From the NCBI RefSeq assembly GCF_003350295.1, contig NZ_QLYY01000016.1, positions 62,001 through 126,000 on the forward strand: a stretch of DNA of 64,000 bases. Direction: 5' to 3'. A program made the position numbers and the translations under genes. The notes beneath the pieces are model-generated. The model worked only from the letters and a program-made list of their open reading frames with translations, made no database searches and was not told the origin of the DNA. Below, piece after piece: positions 1 to 9,490 of the stretch. Source of the stretch: Vibrio tetraodonis (GTDB taxonomy: Bacteria; Pseudomonadota; Gammaproteobacteria; Enterobacterales; Vibrionaceae). How positions within the stretch are numbered: the first letter of the stretch is position 1; every line of letters starts with the position of its first letter.

Positions 1-36
1 ATCTATAGTTGTGTGAGAGCAGTACCAATAAAAGAC

Positions 37-62
37 TAAAGATCTGAAGGTGTTGCCGATAT
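37..62 (+). promoter_or_regulatory. sigma-28 (FliA) promoter of pomAB
   Basis: A TAAAG-type -35 element (TAAAGATC, 37-44) and a GCCGATAT -10 element (55-62) are separated by 10 bases. This closely matches the FliA consensus TAAAGTTT-N11-GCCGATAA. It lies 42 bases before the pomA start. The same element pair precedes the three flagellins in this window, so pomAB is inferred to be a late flagellar operon. Confidence 0.75.
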
Positions 63-104
63 AATTTATCAGAGGCTTATAAAAGATAGCATGAGGAGTG
101 CTTT

Positions 105-869
105 GTGGATTTAGCAACACTGCTAGGACTCATTGGAGGCTTTGCCTTTGTCATCATGGCGATGATATTGGGTGGAAGCATCATGATGTTCGTTGATGTT
201 ACCTCGATTCTTATCGTAGTGGGTGGCTCGACATTCGTTGTGCTGATGAAATTTACTATGGGGCAGTTTTTTGGAGCGGGCAAAGTTGCTGGTAAGGCTT
301 TCATGTTTAAGGCCGATGAGCCTGAAGACCTAATCGCTAAAGTGGTCGAAATGGCTGATGCTGCGCGTAAAGGTGGCTTTCTGGCACTAGAAGAGATGGA
401 AATTACCAACAACTTCATGCAAAAAGGAATAGACCTGCTTGTTGATGGCCATGACGCTGATGTGGTGCGCGCTGCTTTGCAAAAAGATATTGTCCTGACT
501 GATGAGCGACATGAATTCGGTACCAGCGTATTCAGAGCCTTTGGAGACGTAGCTCCAGCGATGGGCATGATTGGTACTTTGGTTGGTTTGGTTGCTATGC
601 TCTCAAACATGGATGATCCTAAAGCGATCGGTCCCGCAATGGCCGTCGCACTATTGACGACGCTCTATGGAGCGATACTCTCCAACATGGTCTTTTTCCC
701 TATTGCCGATAAACTCTCACTGCGTCGGGAACAAGAAAAGCTTAACCGCCGCTTAATTATGGATGGCGTGCTAGCGATTCAAGATGGACAAAACCCTCGA
801 GTTATTGATGGGTATCTAAAAAATTACCTGAATGAAGGTAAGCGTGTTCTCGATGTAGATTCAGAGTAA
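105..869 (+). CDS. pomA: PomA, sodium-driven flagellar motor stator subunit
   Basis: This is the 254-residue inner-membrane A subunit of the Na+-driven stator of the polar flagellum (MotA/TolQ/ExbB superfamily). With PomB it forms the ion channel that turns sodium flow into torque on FliG. The N-terminus reads MDLATLLGLIGG, the usual Vibrio PomA opening. Four hydrophobic segments are visible: two in the first 50 residues and two around residues 150-205, with a charged cytoplasmic loop between. The start is GTG, preceded by GAGGAG at 93-98. pomB follows 10 bases downstream, and a sigma-28 promoter lies just upstream. Confidence 0.96.
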   Translation: MDLATLLGLIGGFAFVIMAMILGGSIMMFVDVTSILIVVGGSTFVVLMKFTMGQFFGAGKVAGKAFMFKADEPEDLIAKVVEMADAARKGGFLALEEMEITNNFMQKGIDLLVDGHDADVVRAALQKDIVLTDERHEFGTSVFRAFGDVAPAMGMIGTLVGLVAMLSNMDDPKAIGPAMAVALLTTLYGAILSNMVFFPIADKLSLRREQEKLNRRLIMDGVLAIQDGQNPRVIDGYLKNYLNEGKRVLDVDSE

Positions 870-879
870 GGAAACCGCT

Positions 880-1833
880 ATGGATGATGAAGAAGGTTGT
901 AAATGTCCTCCTCCCGGGTTGCCGCTTTGGATGGGAACGTTTGCTGACTTAATGTCACTTTTGATGTGTTTCTTTGTACTTCTGCTTTCGTTCTCAGAAA
1001 TGGATGTGTTGAAATTTAAACAGATCGCGGGCTCTATGAAGTTTGCTTTTGGTGTTCAAAACCGACTGGAAGTCAAAGATATTCCCAAAGGCACGAGTAT
1101 CATCGCCCAAGAATTTCGCCCAGGGCGTCCTGAGCCCACGCCTATCGATGTCATCATGCAGCAGACAATAGACATAACCCAACAAACTTTGGAGTTTCAA
1201 GAAGGAGAATCCGACAGAGCGGGTGGTACCCAAAAAGACGAGGGTAAGCAGACGGGGGGGAAATCGCCAGATACCTCGACTCAAGACAGTCAAAACGCTG
1301 AGTCTGAAAGTCAGCAACAGCAGTCAGCAGAAATGTCACAAGAGCTTGAAACATTGATGGAGAGCATCAAGAAAGCTTTGGAGCGTGAGATTGATGAAGG
1401 GGCGATTGAGATAGAAAATCTTGGCCAACAGATCGATATTCGAATTAGGGAAAAAGGCGCTTTTCCCCAAGGTTCGGCATTTCTTCAACCTAAATTCAGA
1501 CCACTAGTGCGTCAAATCGCGGATTTAGTTAAGGACGTTCCCGGCATCATCAGAGTGTCAGGTCATACGGATAATCAGCCTTTAGACTCTGAGCTATATC
1601 GCTCAAATTGGGATCTCTCTTCGCAGAGAGCCGTGTCTGTTGCTCAAGAAATGGAAAAGGTGCGAGGCTTCTCACATCAACGTCTTCAAGTTCGAGGTAT
1701 GGCAGATACTCAACCACTTGGGCCGAATGATACCGAAGCTCAGCGCTCGCGAAACCGGCGTGTAGAAATCAGTATTATGCAAGGAGAGGCGCTATTGAGC
1801 GATGAGGTTCCTACATTACCTAACTCCAACTAA
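880..1833 (+). CDS. pomB: PomB, stator subunit with OmpA-like peptidoglycan-binding domain
   Basis: This 317-residue partner of PomA anchors the stator to the cell wall. It has a short cytoplasmic N-terminus. One membrane segment (about residues 17-40) contains the ion-binding aspartate in the WMGTFADLM motif (Asp23 here). A low-complexity Gln/Ser/Glu linker covers about residues 95-155. The C-terminus is an OmpA-family domain with the peptidoglycan-binding signature SGHTDNQP and the later NRRVEISI. The cysteine- and proline-rich opening CKCPPPGLPLW is typical of Vibrio PomB. It is co-transcribed with pomA and ends at a clear terminator. Confidence 0.96.
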   Translation: MDDEEGCKCPPPGLPLWMGTFADLMSLLMCFFVLLLSFSEMDVLKFKQIAGSMKFAFGVQNRLEVKDIPKGTSIIAQEFRPGRPEPTPIDVIMQQTIDITQQTLEFQEGESDRAGGTQKDEGKQTGGKSPDTSTQDSQNAESESQQQQSAEMSQELETLMESIKKALEREIDEGAIEIENLGQQIDIRIREKGAFPQGSAFLQPKFRPLVRQIADLVKDVPGIIRVSGHTDNQPLDSELYRSNWDLSSQRAVSVAQEMEKVRGFSHQRLQVRGMADTQPLGPNDTEAQRSRNRRVEISIMQGEALLSDEVPTLPNSN

Positions 1834-1840
1834 ATCACGA

Positions 1841-1865
1841 GGCGAGCTAAGTGCTCGCCTTTTTT
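1841..1865 (+). terminator. Rho-independent terminator of pomAB
   Basis: A perfect 7-bp stem (GGCGAGC / GCTCGCC) with a 5-base loop is followed by six T residues. It starts 7 bases after the pomB stop. Confidence 0.9.
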
Positions 1866-1982
1866 ATGGCCTATGGTTCATGTATAATCTTGCGCCTTTG
1901 GAGTATAGCTTCCGTAAACTACTATAAGAAGCTAGTAGTAAAGTCTCCAATTTGCCGTATCTGTTGAGTTGTGAAGTGAACT

Positions 1983-3431
1983 ATGAAATTTATCGTTAAG
2001 CCCCATCCTGAAATTTTTGTTAAAAGTGAATCGGTGCGCAAGCGCTTCACAAAGATTCTTGAATGCAATATTCGCAATATTATCAAGAGTCGTACAGAAT
2101 CTGTTGCAGTATTTAATCGTCGTGATCATATCGAAGTTACCTCTGAATCAGATCGTTATCACAAAGAAACCATAGAGATCCTTACACACACACCAGGCAT
2201 CCATCATGTCCTAGAGGTAAAACAGTCTGACTTTACCGACTTGCATGACATCTTCGAGCAAGTATTAGAACTTAATCGGTCGAAAATAGAGGGTAAAACT
2301 TTTGTTGTCCGAGCTAAGCGGCGAGGAAAACATGACTTTACGTCTATTGAGTTAGAGCGTTACGTTGGTGGCGGTCTAAATCAAGCCGTTGACAGTGCGA
2401 GTGTTAAACTTCATAAACCCGATGTCACGATAAAAGTTGAGGTTGCGGGGGATAAACTTAATCATGTCATTGATCGCTATAAAGGCTTAGGTGGTTTCCC
2501 ACTTGGAACTCAAGAAGATGTTTTGAGTTTGATTTCTGGCGGTTTTGATTCAGGTGTATCGAGCTACCTTCATATTAAACGTGGTTCTAAAGTACATTAC
2601 TGTTTCTTTAATCTCGGTGGGCCAGCCCATGAGATAGGTGTTAAGCAGGTGTCTCATTTCCTTTGGAATAAGTACGGCTCTTCAGCCAAAGTGCGTTTTA
2701 TTTCTGTAGATTTTGAACCTGTTGTGGCTGAAATCCTTGAGAAAGTAGATGACGGTCAAATGGGCGTGATCCTTAAACGTATGTTTATGCGAGCAGCAGG
2801 CATGATAGCCGATAAATTTGGTATCCAAGCTTTGGTTACTGGAGAAGCTATTGGTCAAGTATCGAGCCAAACGCTGACCAATCTTCGCCATATTGACACA
2901 GTCACCGATACTTTAATTTTACGTCCGTTAATTAACTGGGATAAAGAAAATATCATTGATTTAGCACGTGAAATTGGCAGTGAAGACTTTGCTAAGACGA
3001 TGCCTGAATATTGTGGTGTGATTTCTAAGAAACCGACGGTTAAAGCGATCAAAACGAAGTTAGAAGCGGAAGAAGAGAAATTTGATTTTGAAATCCTAGA
3101 GCAAGTCGTGAGAGATGCTCGTCAAATGGACATTCGTGATATAGCCAAAGAAGCCGAGGAGGCCGCGCCTGAAATCGAGTTGGTTCAAGCCGTGGAACAA
3201 CACGCGACAGTTATTGATATCCGAAGTCCTGAGGAAGAAGAGGATAGTCCGCTTGAGATTGATGGAGTAGAAGTAATACATCTGCCTTTCTACAAATTAG
3301 GTACTCAATTTGGTGACTTGGATCAAAGTAAAACTTACCTGCTTTATTGTGATCGTGGTGTTATGAGTCGCTTACAAGCACTGTACCTTCAAGATCAAGG
3401 CTTTACTAATATCAAAGTTTATCGCCCTTAA
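1983..3431 (+). CDS. thiI: ThiI, tRNA 4-thiouridine synthase / thiamine sulfurtransferase
   Basis: ThiI adenylates and thiolates U8 of tRNA and supplies sulfur for the thiamine thiazole in the cytoplasm. At 482 residues it matches the long enterobacterial/Vibrio form. The N-terminal ferredoxin-like and THUMP region covers about residues 1-170. The PP-loop SGGFDS is at 185-190. The cysteine of PEYCGV is Cys344. A C-terminal rhodanese domain follows, with active-site Cys456 in YCDRG. Both cysteine numbers match those of the E. coli enzyme, so the full persulfide relay is present. A TATAAT at 1883-1888 could be its -10 box, but I see no good -35. Confidence 0.97.
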   Translation: MKFIVKPHPEIFVKSESVRKRFTKILECNIRNIIKSRTESVAVFNRRDHIEVTSESDRYHKETIEILTHTPGIHHVLEVKQSDFTDLHDIFEQVLELNRSKIEGKTFVVRAKRRGKHDFTSIELERYVGGGLNQAVDSASVKLHKPDVTIKVEVAGDKLNHVIDRYKGLGGFPLGTQEDVLSLISGGFDSGVSSYLHIKRGSKVHYCFFNLGGPAHEIGVKQVSHFLWNKYGSSAKVRFISVDFEPVVAEILEKVDDGQMGVILKRMFMRAAGMIADKFGIQALVTGEAIGQVSSQTLTNLRHIDTVTDTLILRPLINWDKENIIDLAREIGSEDFAKTMPEYCGVISKKPTVKAIKTKLEAEEEKFDFEILEQVVRDARQMDIRDIAKEAEEAAPEIELVQAVEQHATVIDIRSPEEEEDSPLEIDGVEVIHLPFYKLGTQFGDLDQSKTYLLYCDRGVMSRLQALYLQDQGFTNIKVYRP

Positions 3432-3445
3432 TTTAGGCTCCTTCC

Positions 3446-3479
3446 AAAGCGCTGCTAGCCTAGCATGTCAGCGCTTTTT
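3446..3479 (+). terminator. Terminator of thiI
   Basis: The arms AAAGCGCTG (3446-3454) and CAGCGCTTT (3469-3477) are perfectly complementary. The loop is 14 bases and a short T run follows. It starts 14 bases after the thiI stop. Confidence 0.8.
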
Positions 3480-3521
3480 CTAACTGCTTATACTTCCTTA
3501 TCTTTTTGTTGTTTAGCAGAT

Positions 3522-3726
3522 AAAAAAACACCGCCATAAGGAGGTGTTAAATAATTTGACAGACAGGTCAAAAAATAAATACAGGAAGTATCGCTTCGTC
3601 TCTAGTTAGAGAGATGAAACTCGGTAGAAATCTACCTAACTCGAAATACGAGTTTGCAAACACAACATCGCAACAATATGTCAATTCACTCCCAGAGGGA
3701 ATAAAGCCGTTCTGACTCTTGCTGCA
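3522..3726 (-). ncRNA. gcvB: GcvB small regulatory RNA
   Basis: GcvB is an Hfq-dependent small RNA that represses many amino-acid and peptide transporter mRNAs. The minus strand carries its hallmarks. The G/U-rich R1 seed runs (in plus coordinates) at 3656-3677 and contains GCGATGTTGTGTTTGC. There are two internal stem-loops (GGTAGATTTCTACC at 3623-3636; CTCG/CGAG at 3640-3652). The conserved ACTTCCTGTA is at 3580-3589 and GACCTGTCTGTC at 3558-3569. The terminal hairpin AACACC/GGTGTT is followed by T8. A promoter fits: TATATT at 3738-3733 with TTGCCT 17 bases upstream. The deduced length of about 205 nt and the divergent position beside gcvA are as in E. coli. I know the family features from memory and have run no search. 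Confidence 0.88.
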
Positions 3727-3770
3727 GGGGGAAATATAGAATTTCTCTGGCCGATAGGCAATGGACATTT

Positions 3771-3776
3771 TATAAT
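3771..3776 (+). promoter_or_regulatory. Candidate -10 box of gcvA
   Basis: An exact TATAAT lies 43 bases before the gcvA ATG. No good -35 is visible at 17 bases. That would suit a promoter shared and overlapped with the divergent gcvB promoter, where GcvA may autoregulate. The LysR-type operator itself cannot be fixed by eye. Confidence 0.45.
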
Positions 3777-3818
3777 GTTTCAGATAAAAAAAACTAATCC
3801 AACTTGGAGACAAATGCT

Positions 3819-4727
3819 ATGTCGAGAAGATTGCCCCCTCTAAATTCCCTTAAAGTTTTTGAGGCTGCGGCTCGTCATTTGAGCTTTACTAGAGCAGCAG
3901 AGGAGTTATTTGTGACTCAAGCAGCGGTAAGCCATCAAATTAAGGCTTTGGAGGAGTTCTTAGGCCTAAAATTATTTAGGCGACGTAACCGCTCTTTGTT
4001 GCTTACTGAGGAAGGACAAAGTTACTTTCTCGACATTAAAGATATTTTTACGCTACTCGCTGAGGCTACCGATAAAGTGCTCGAACGCAGTGAAAAAGGG
4101 GCTTTGACGATTAGTTTACCTCCTAGCTTCGCTATTCAATGGTTGGTTCCGCGTTTGGCTGACTTTAATCAGCAAGAGCCAGACATAGATGTTCGTATTA
4201 AAGCTGTTGATATGGATGAAGGGTCTCTGACCGACGATGTCGACGTTGCAATTTATTATGGACGAGGAAATTGGCCCGGCCTGCGTGCTGATAAACTCTA
4301 TCAAGAGTTTCTGATCCCTCTATGTTCACCCTCTCTATTAATGGGAAATAAAGCATTAGACAAGCTCGCTGATCTTAAGCAACACACCTTGTTACATGAT
4401 ACATCGCGTAAAGATTGGAAGCAGTTTGCAAAAGAACACGAGATAGAAGGTGTTAATGTCAATCATGGCCCAATTTTTAGTCATTCTACTATGGTGCTTC
4501 AAGCAGCTGCTCATGGGCAGGGCATCGCGTTAGGAAATAATGTTCTCGCACAACCTGAAATGGAAGCGGGTCGTTTGATTGCACCTTTTGATCAGGTTTT
4601 AGTTTCGAAGAATGCATTTTACGTTGTATGTCATGAAAAGCAGGCAGACATGGGAAGAATAGCTACGTTTAGAGATTGGATGCTAGCGAAAGCTCAGAGT
4701 GAGCAAGAGGAACTGTTGGATGAGTGA
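3819..4727 (+). CDS. gcvA: GcvA, LysR-type regulator of glycine cleavage
   Basis: This is a 302-residue LysR-family regulator. In relatives it controls the gcv glycine-cleavage operon and the gcvB RNA. The N-terminal winged helix-turn-helix is typical of GcvA (RLPPLNSLKVFEAAARHLSF, then TRAAEELFVTQAAVSHQIKAL). It is followed by a two-lobed effector domain. I chose the ATG at 3819, since GGAG lies 10 bases upstream, over the in-frame TTG at 3804. The downstream hydrolase overlaps its last 8 bases. The gcvB RNA directly upstream on the other strand strongly supports the name. Confidence 0.93.
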   Translation: MSRRLPPLNSLKVFEAAARHLSFTRAAEELFVTQAAVSHQIKALEEFLGLKLFRRRNRSLLLTEEGQSYFLDIKDIFTLLAEATDKVLERSEKGALTISLPPSFAIQWLVPRLADFNQQEPDIDVRIKAVDMDEGSLTDDVDVAIYYGRGNWPGLRADKLYQEFLIPLCSPSLLMGNKALDKLADLKQHTLLHDTSRKDWKQFAKEHEIEGVNVNHGPIFSHSTMVLQAAAHGQGIALGNNVLAQPEMEAGRLIAPFDQVLVSKNAFYVVCHEKQADMGRIATFRDWMLAKAQSEQEELLDE

Positions 4728-5343
4728 TTTTTTGATAGATGGTAAAAGCGATCAGCCAATATTTATTTTTGCTCATGGTGCAGGGGCCGGAATGGATCAT
4801 GATTTTATGGATGCGATTGCAAAGGGTTTGTCGCAACGAGGAATCCAAGTAGTTCGTTTTAATTTTCCTTATATGGTCAAGCGCTCTCTTGATGGTAAGC
4901 GGCGTCCTCCAGATCGTGCTCCTAAGCTATTAGAAGCATATAGAGAGGTGATAAATCAATTTGCCAAACAACCTATTGTGATTGGAGGAAAATCAATGGG
5001 CGGGAGAATGGCAAGTTTGCTCGCTGAAGAAAGTCTCGTCGCTGGGGTTGCTTGTTTAGGATTTCCATTCCACCCTCCGGGGAAGCCAGAAAACTATAAA
5101 GGTGAACACTTAGCCAAGCTTGATAAACCTTGCCTTATTTTGCAAGGGGAGAGAGATGCATTTGGAAAACGCGATGAACTTGATGATTTTGAATTCTCAG
5201 ATAGAGTTTGTATCGAGTTCATTCCTGATGGCGATCATAGTTTTAAGCCTCGTAAAAGCTCTGGATACAGTGAATCGGAAAATATTGCGCTAGCGACAAA
5301 GTATCTCGCTGATTTTATCTTAGGAACATACAATGAAGATTAG
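4720..5343 (+). CDS. Alpha/beta-fold hydrolase, KANL3/Tex30-like
   Basis: This small cytoplasmic alpha/beta hydrolase has 207 residues and no signal peptide. It has an oxyanion-type HGAGAGMD motif near the N-terminus and a nucleophile elbow GGKSMGGR around residue 92. A late acid region follows (LQGERDAFG), then the catalytic histidine motif DGDHSFK. This matches the bacterial KANL3/Tex30 hydrolase-like family, whose substrate is not established. The ATG at 4720 overlaps the gcvA stop by 8 bases and has a GAGG upstream. A GTG at 4699 is possible but lies deep in gcvA. It is probably in one operon with gcvA, the DUF423 gene and rlmM. Confidence 0.8.
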   Translation: MSDFLIDGKSDQPIFIFAHGAGAGMDHDFMDAIAKGLSQRGIQVVRFNFPYMVKRSLDGKRRPPDRAPKLLEAYREVINQFAKQPIVIGGKSMGGRMASLLAEESLVAGVACLGFPFHPPGKPENYKGEHLAKLDKPCLILQGERDAFGKRDELDDFEFSDRVCIEFIPDGDHSFKPRKSSGYSESENIALATKYLADFILGTYNED

Positions 5344-5731
5344 GTCCATATTGGGATTCGGCGGTGTATTTGCTGGACTAGGCGTTATATTAGGTGCATT
5401 TGCTGCTCATGGGCTTAAACATATATTACCAGCCCAGATGCTCGATGTATTTTACACTGGCGTGCAATATCAGCTGATTCACGCACTTGCCATCATACTT
5501 TGTGGAGTATTACTGACTACCGGGTTTGCTGATAAATCACAAAAATATTTCGCCCTTGCTGCAAATTGCTTTATTATCGGCATCTTTTGCTTTAGTGGCA
5601 GCCTCTACGCCTTGGTACTAAGCGGAGTGACATGGTTTGGGCCAATCACGCCATTCGGCGGTCTCGCTTTTATTCTTGGATGGGGACTGTTTGTGTTTGC
5701 GGCGCTACAAATTAAAGAGGTAAATCAGTGA
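5333..5731 (+). CDS. DUF423 family small membrane protein (YgdD-like)
   Basis: This 132-residue inner-membrane protein has four hydrophobic segments and the DUF423 hallmark GAFAAHGLK near the N-terminus. It also has FSGSLYAL and [12 protein letters not shown] in the C-terminal half. The function is unknown. The same gene sits between gcvA and rlmM in enterobacteria (ygdD), which supports the identification. It overlaps the hydrolase by 11 bases and rlmM by 4, so translation is probably coupled. Confidence 0.88.
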   Translation: MKIRSILGFGGVFAGLGVILGAFAAHGLKHILPAQMLDVFYTGVQYQLIHALAIILCGVLLTTGFADKSQKYFALAANCFIIGIFCFSGSLYALVLSGVTWFGPITPFGGLAFILGWGLFVFAALQIKEVNQ

Positions 5732-6819
5732 AACACTTAATACTCTACTGTCGCTCAGGTTTTGAGAAAGAGTGCGCTGGAGAAATTCAGGATCGTGCAA
5801 CACAACTTGAAGTGTTTGGCTTCCCTCGTTTAAAAAATAATACGGGTTATGTCCTGTTTGAATGCTATCAGCAGGGTGATGCTGAGCGCTTAGTTAAGGA
5901 GCTTGACTTTAAAGCGTTGATTTTCGCTCGTCAGATGTTTGCTGTTGCGGCTGAAGTTCAAGAACTTCCTCGTGAAGACCGTATTTCTCCTATTTTAGCG
6001 AGCTTGTCTGATATCACGGGTTTTCCCAAGTGCGGTGATATACGCATCGAAACACCTGATACTAATGAAGCAAAAGAACTGCTAAAATTTTGCCGAAAAT
6101 TCACTGTACCTATGCGCCAAGCAATGCGTGGTAAAGGGATTCTGTTGGCCAAAGACAACCCCAAAAAACCAGTATTACACATCTGTTTCGTCGCTCCTGG
6201 CCATTGTTTTGTGGGTTATTCATTGCCGAGTAATAATTCGCCCTTTTTTATGGGGATCCCGCGACTTAAATTTCCTGCGGATGCGCCGAGCCGGTCAACC
6301 TTAAAACTTGAGGAAGCTTTTCATGTTTTCATTCCGCGAGAAGAGTGGGACGAACGATTGGCTTCGGGGATGTGGGGCGTTGATCTAGGGGCTTGTCCTG
6401 GTGGCTGGACATATCAATTGGTTAAGCGATCCATGTTTGTTCACGCTGTTGATAACGGCATGATGGCTGATAGCCTGATGGAAACAGGTCAAGTAAAGCA
6501 TCACCAAGAAGATGGATTCAAGTTTGAGCCTGCACGTAAAAACGTCACTTGGCTTATCTGTGATATGGTTGAGAAACCTTCTCGGGTGGGTCAGCTTATG
6601 GGAGAGTGGTTAATTTCTGGTTGGGCTAAAGAAGCCATTTTTAACCTAAAATTGCCGATGAAAGGTCGCTATGATGAAGTATTAGAGGATATTGAGAACC
6701 TCAAACTCTTTCTTATCGAGAATAAAGTTAAGTTTAAACTTCAAGCGAAGCATCTCTACCACGATCGAGAAGAAATCACTGTCCATATACAGTGTTTGTC
6801 AAACATATCTCCTCGCTAA
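5728..6819 (+). CDS. rlmM: RlmM, 23S rRNA C2498 2'-O-ribose methyltransferase
   Basis: This SAM-dependent enzyme methylates the 2'-hydroxyl of C2498 in 23S rRNA. It has 363 residues. An N-terminal THUMP-like region is followed by a Rossmann methyltransferase domain with the SAM motif [16 protein letters not shown] (about 214-229), then ICDMVEKPS and a late LKLPMKGR. These place the K-D-K-E type catalytic residues of the RrmJ-like fold. The start is GTG at 5728 inside the preceding stop (GTGA overlap), with AAAGAGG 8 bases before. Confidence 0.95.
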   Translation: MKHLILYCRSGFEKECAGEIQDRATQLEVFGFPRLKNNTGYVLFECYQQGDAERLVKELDFKALIFARQMFAVAAEVQELPREDRISPILASLSDITGFPKCGDIRIETPDTNEAKELLKFCRKFTVPMRQAMRGKGILLAKDNPKKPVLHICFVAPGHCFVGYSLPSNNSPFFMGIPRLKFPADAPSRSTLKLEEAFHVFIPREEWDERLASGMWGVDLGACPGGWTYQLVKRSMFVHAVDNGMMADSLMETGQVKHHQEDGFKFEPARKNVTWLICDMVEKPSRVGQLMGEWLISGWAKEAIFNLKLPMKGRYDEVLEDIENLKLFLIENKVKFKLQAKHLYHDREEITVHIQCLSNISPR

Positions 6820-6841
6820 TAAGCGCTACTATTCATTGTCT

Positions 6842-6873
6842 TAAGGTTGATTGAAAATATTCAATCAACCTTA
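6842..6873. repeat. 14-bp inverted repeat between rlmM and xni
   Basis: The arms 6842-6855 and 6860-6873 are perfect complements around a 4-base loop. The convergent genes rlmM and xni flank it, and the right arm contains the xni stop codon. No T run follows on either strand. It is terminator-like only in its stem, perhaps a 3'-end stabiliser for both transcripts. Confidence 0.7.
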
Positions 6874-7640
6874 GCGCCTTGATAGCGAATGTCTTGCAAA
6901 TTAAATCCAAGATCGATATCGGTTTTTAGAGCTGACACTGTTTTACACCTTCGGGCAGTATCAATATGTTCATTGAGCTTTTTCTTATATTTAGCTTCAA
7001 GCTCCTCAGAGGTGTAGGCGTGCTCTATATCATGGTATTTGGTTAGGATTTCCTTGGCAGCTTTTGGCCCAATTCCCGGTACCCCTGTGATTTGGCTTGA
7101 GCTTATCCCAGCTAAGCCCCAGTAATCAGGGAGCTGTGATGGTTGAACACCAAACTCTTTTTGTATGAAAGGAGCATCGAGCCAGCGATGTTGGAAATAA
7201 TCGCGTATTTGGAGTCTTGGCGATAATAATTGGCAGTAGCCTTTGTCCGTAGAGATAATAGTGACAGTTTGATTCCTATTAGCGACTTTAACTGCAAGTG
7301 TTGCGATAAGATCGTCTGCTTCATCACCTGATGAAAGCAAAGAATCTACACCAAGTTCCCACCAAGCTTCCTGTATGTCATCTAGGCCTGCATATAGCGC
7401 TTCAGGCATAGGTTTTCGGTTGCTTTTATAGTCACTCAGGATATCTGCTCGCCATCCTCTTTCCTGAAGATGATGATCAAAAACTGCAACAATATGAGTA
7501 GGCTGAGACTCATTAATAATCTTATGTAGAGTTCGCGTGGTTGTGGTTATTGTTCTCGCTATATCATCAGAGTTGGGTTGTGCTGAGTGGACGCGTCGTA
7601 TCAGATTAAGAGCATCGATGATAACAAGGTGAATAGACAT
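6861..7640 (-). CDS. xni: Xni, flap endonuclease-like protein (ExoIX)
   Basis: This 259-residue member of the 5'-3' exonuclease/flap endonuclease family resembles the 5' nuclease domain of DNA polymerase I. Visible motifs are IIDALNLIRR at the start, VAVFDHH, the metal-site region SGDEADDLIATLA and STDKGYCQLL, and the helix-three-turn-helix GIGPKAAKEIL. Xni proteins are close to this length. It is convergent with rlmM and lies downstream of ppnN on the same strand, but a terminator separates the two. Confidence 0.92.
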   Translation of the reverse strand: MSIHLVIIDALNLIRRVHSAQPNSDDIARTITTTTRTLHKIINESQPTHIVAVFDHHLQERGWRADILSDYKSNRKPMPEALYAGLDDIQEAWWELGVDSLLSSGDEADDLIATLAVKVANRNQTVTIISTDKGYCQLLSPRLQIRDYFQHRWLDAPFIQKEFGVQPSQLPDYWGLAGISSSQITGVPGIGPKAAKEILTKYHDIEHAYTSEELEAKYKKKLNEHIDTARRCKTVSALKTDIDLGFNLQDIRYQGAKVD

Positions 7641-7650
7641 AATAACCAGA

Positions 7651-7671
7651 AAAAGGGCTTAGAAAGCCCTT
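7651..7671 (-). terminator. Terminator of ppnN
   Basis: On the minus strand an 8-bp stem (AAGGGCTT / AAGCCCTT) with a 3-base loop runs into five T residues. It lies between the ppnN stop and the xni start. Confidence 0.8.
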
Positions 7672-7738
7672 ATTGTATAGCAAGATACACAGATTACTAG
7701 GACCTGTTTGTAATAGGCTCACCGCTGTGCGTTAGTAA

Positions 7739-9103
7739 CTACTCAGAGGTTTTGATCTTATAACATGGCTCGTAGGCACTACCTCCTGGGAGCTTCATTC
7801 GATCTTGTTCGACAAAGTCTCTTAGCAGTTTGTCCATCTTCTTCATTAAGATCGCGTCACCATCTAAACTGAACGGGCCATGGAGTTCAATTTCACGTAT
7901 CCCCTCGGCTTTGACGTTACCTGCTACTATGCCAGAAAAGGCTTGGCGTAGGGCGGCCGCAAGATTCTCTGGTGGCTGGTTTAGGTGTAAATCTAAGCTT
8001 GCCATGTTGTCGTGAGTTGGATCAAAAGGTAACTGGAATTCAGGTTCGATTTTGAGTGACCAGTTGAAGCTATACGCATCGCCAATATCTTTGCGATGCT
8101 GGCGGACGTCTGCCATTTTACTTTTCATGATTTTTGCCACTCTTTCAGGGTCGTCGACCACAATTTCGTAGTGGTGCTGGGCATCTTTACCCAAAGTATC
8201 ACCAATAAATTTATCGATTGATTGGAAGTAGGCTTCACTTTCTTTTGGTCCTGTGAGGACAATAGGAAGTGGCTGCTCAGAGTTATCGGGGTGCATCATT
8301 ATACCCAGTATGTAGAGAAGCTCTTCTGCGGTTCCTGCACCGCCTGGGAAAATAACAATACCATGGGCCATACGAACGAATGCTTCTAGCCTTTTTTCAA
8401 TGTCGGGCATAATCACCAGTTCATTGACAATGGGGTTAGGTGGCTCAGCCGCAATAATAGAGGGCTCTGTTAGTCCTAGATAACGTTGGTCGTAATAACG
8501 CTGTTTAGCATGACCAATTGCTGCTCCTTTCATTGGCCCTTCCATAGCGCCTGGCCCACAGCCCGTACATATATTGAGCTCTCTAAGACCTAGCTCGTTG
8601 CCTACTTCTCGAGTGTATTGATATTCAGTTGCATTGATAGAGTGCCCTCCCCAACACACAATAAGGTTTGGTTCGATTCCCGGAGTCAGGGCGCCCGCGT
8701 TGCGTAAAATACCAAATACTAAGTTAGTAATGTGACTGGCATTGGTTAAGTTCAACCTTTGATTATCCGCAAGATGCATATTGACGTAGACAATATCCCT
8801 CAATACCGAGAATAGGTGTTCTTGTATTCCTTTTATTATGTTGCCATCCACAAAGGCATGCTCAGGTGCATTGCTTAGCTCCAGCTTGATACCACGTTCA
8901 CGACGGACAACGTTGACATCGAATGATTTGTACTTGTCGAGTAGCTCTTTTGAGTTATCTGTGTGGCTGCCTGAGTTAAGCACTGCTAGGGTGCAGTTTC
9001 GGTAGAGCTGGTACAGATCACTAGCGGCAGTTTTTTTAAGACGCTCAACCTCAAGTTGAGAAAGCAGATCCATACTACCCGCAGGACTAATATGAGTGAT
9101 CAT
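7739..9103 (-). CDS. ppnN: PpnN, pyrimidine/purine nucleotide 5'-monophosphate nucleosidase
   Basis: PpnN cleaves nucleoside monophosphates to base and ribose 5-phosphate in nucleotide salvage. In E. coli it is a (p)ppGpp target. The 454 residues match the full-length YgdH/PpnN form with extra N- and C-terminal domains around a LOG (lonely guy) core. The core carries CWGGHSI near residue 149 and the signature [12 protein letters not shown] around residue 252. The start ATG has a strong AAGGAGG just upstream. It is conserved next to xni, as in E. coli. Confidence 0.95.
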   Translation of the reverse strand: MITHISPAGSMDLLSQLEVERLKKTAASDLYQLYRNCTLAVLNSGSHTDNSKELLDKYKSFDVNVVRRERGIKLELSNAPEHAFVDGNIIKGIQEHLFSVLRDIVYVNMHLADNQRLNLTNASHITNLVFGILRNAGALTPGIEPNLIVCWGGHSINATEYQYTREVGNELGLRELNICTGCGPGAMEGPMKGAAIGHAKQRYYDQRYLGLTEPSIIAAEPPNPIVNELVIMPDIEKRLEAFVRMAHGIVIFPGGAGTAEELLYILGIMMHPDNSEQPLPIVLTGPKESEAYFQSIDKFIGDTLGKDAQHHYEIVVDDPERVAKIMKSKMADVRQHRKDIGDAYSFNWSLKIEPEFQLPFDPTHDNMASLDLHLNQPPENLAAALRQAFSGIVAGNVKAEGIREIELHGPFSLDGDAILMKKMDKLLRDFVEQDRMKLPGGSAYEPCYKIKTSE

Positions 9104-9117
9104 GGTGACCTCCTTGA

Positions 9118-9490
9118 TAAGAGAAGTTTCCTTGTAATACTTCTTATTATGAGTTTGTCTCGTAATGAAAGCGGTTTAATCTCGTAAATGAAATCCAAGA
9201 GACTGTACTAAGCTTAGCATGCTTTGGTGATAAATAAAGCTAACTGGTTGATATATATACACCAATAATAGGTGGCATGGATGGTTTGAGTCTTTGTTCA
9301 TTGATGATAAATGCTCAGAGGCTGTATATCTGTATTTTTATCAGGTCCAGCCCAAACAAAGGTATATTGTAAAGAGGTTATTTTGTTGGTGATAATGTTA
9401 ATATCTGATCGGCTATAGTATTGGTTTAAAACACTTTATGGCTTTTAAATCAGTTTTTATCATCTTCTACACCTAAATCAACATGATGGT
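9118..9490. other. AT-rich gap between ppnN and the TPR gene
   Basis: These 373 bases should hold the ppnN promoter and the 3' end of the TPR transcript. I find no convincing ORF, hairpin terminator or sharp -35/-10 pair. The only symmetry noted is a 10-bp palindrome CTAAGCTTAG at 9208-9217. Confidence 0.5.

Noticed and set aside
1883..1888. TATAAT as a firm thiI promoter
   Set aside because: The -10 is perfect, but the sequence at -35 is a T run from the upstream terminator and not a recognisable box. I kept it only as a remark under thiI.
3568..3813. 81-codon minus-strand ORF upstream of gcvA
   Set aside because: It overlaps the GcvB RNA and its promoter, and its peptide shows no recognisable family.
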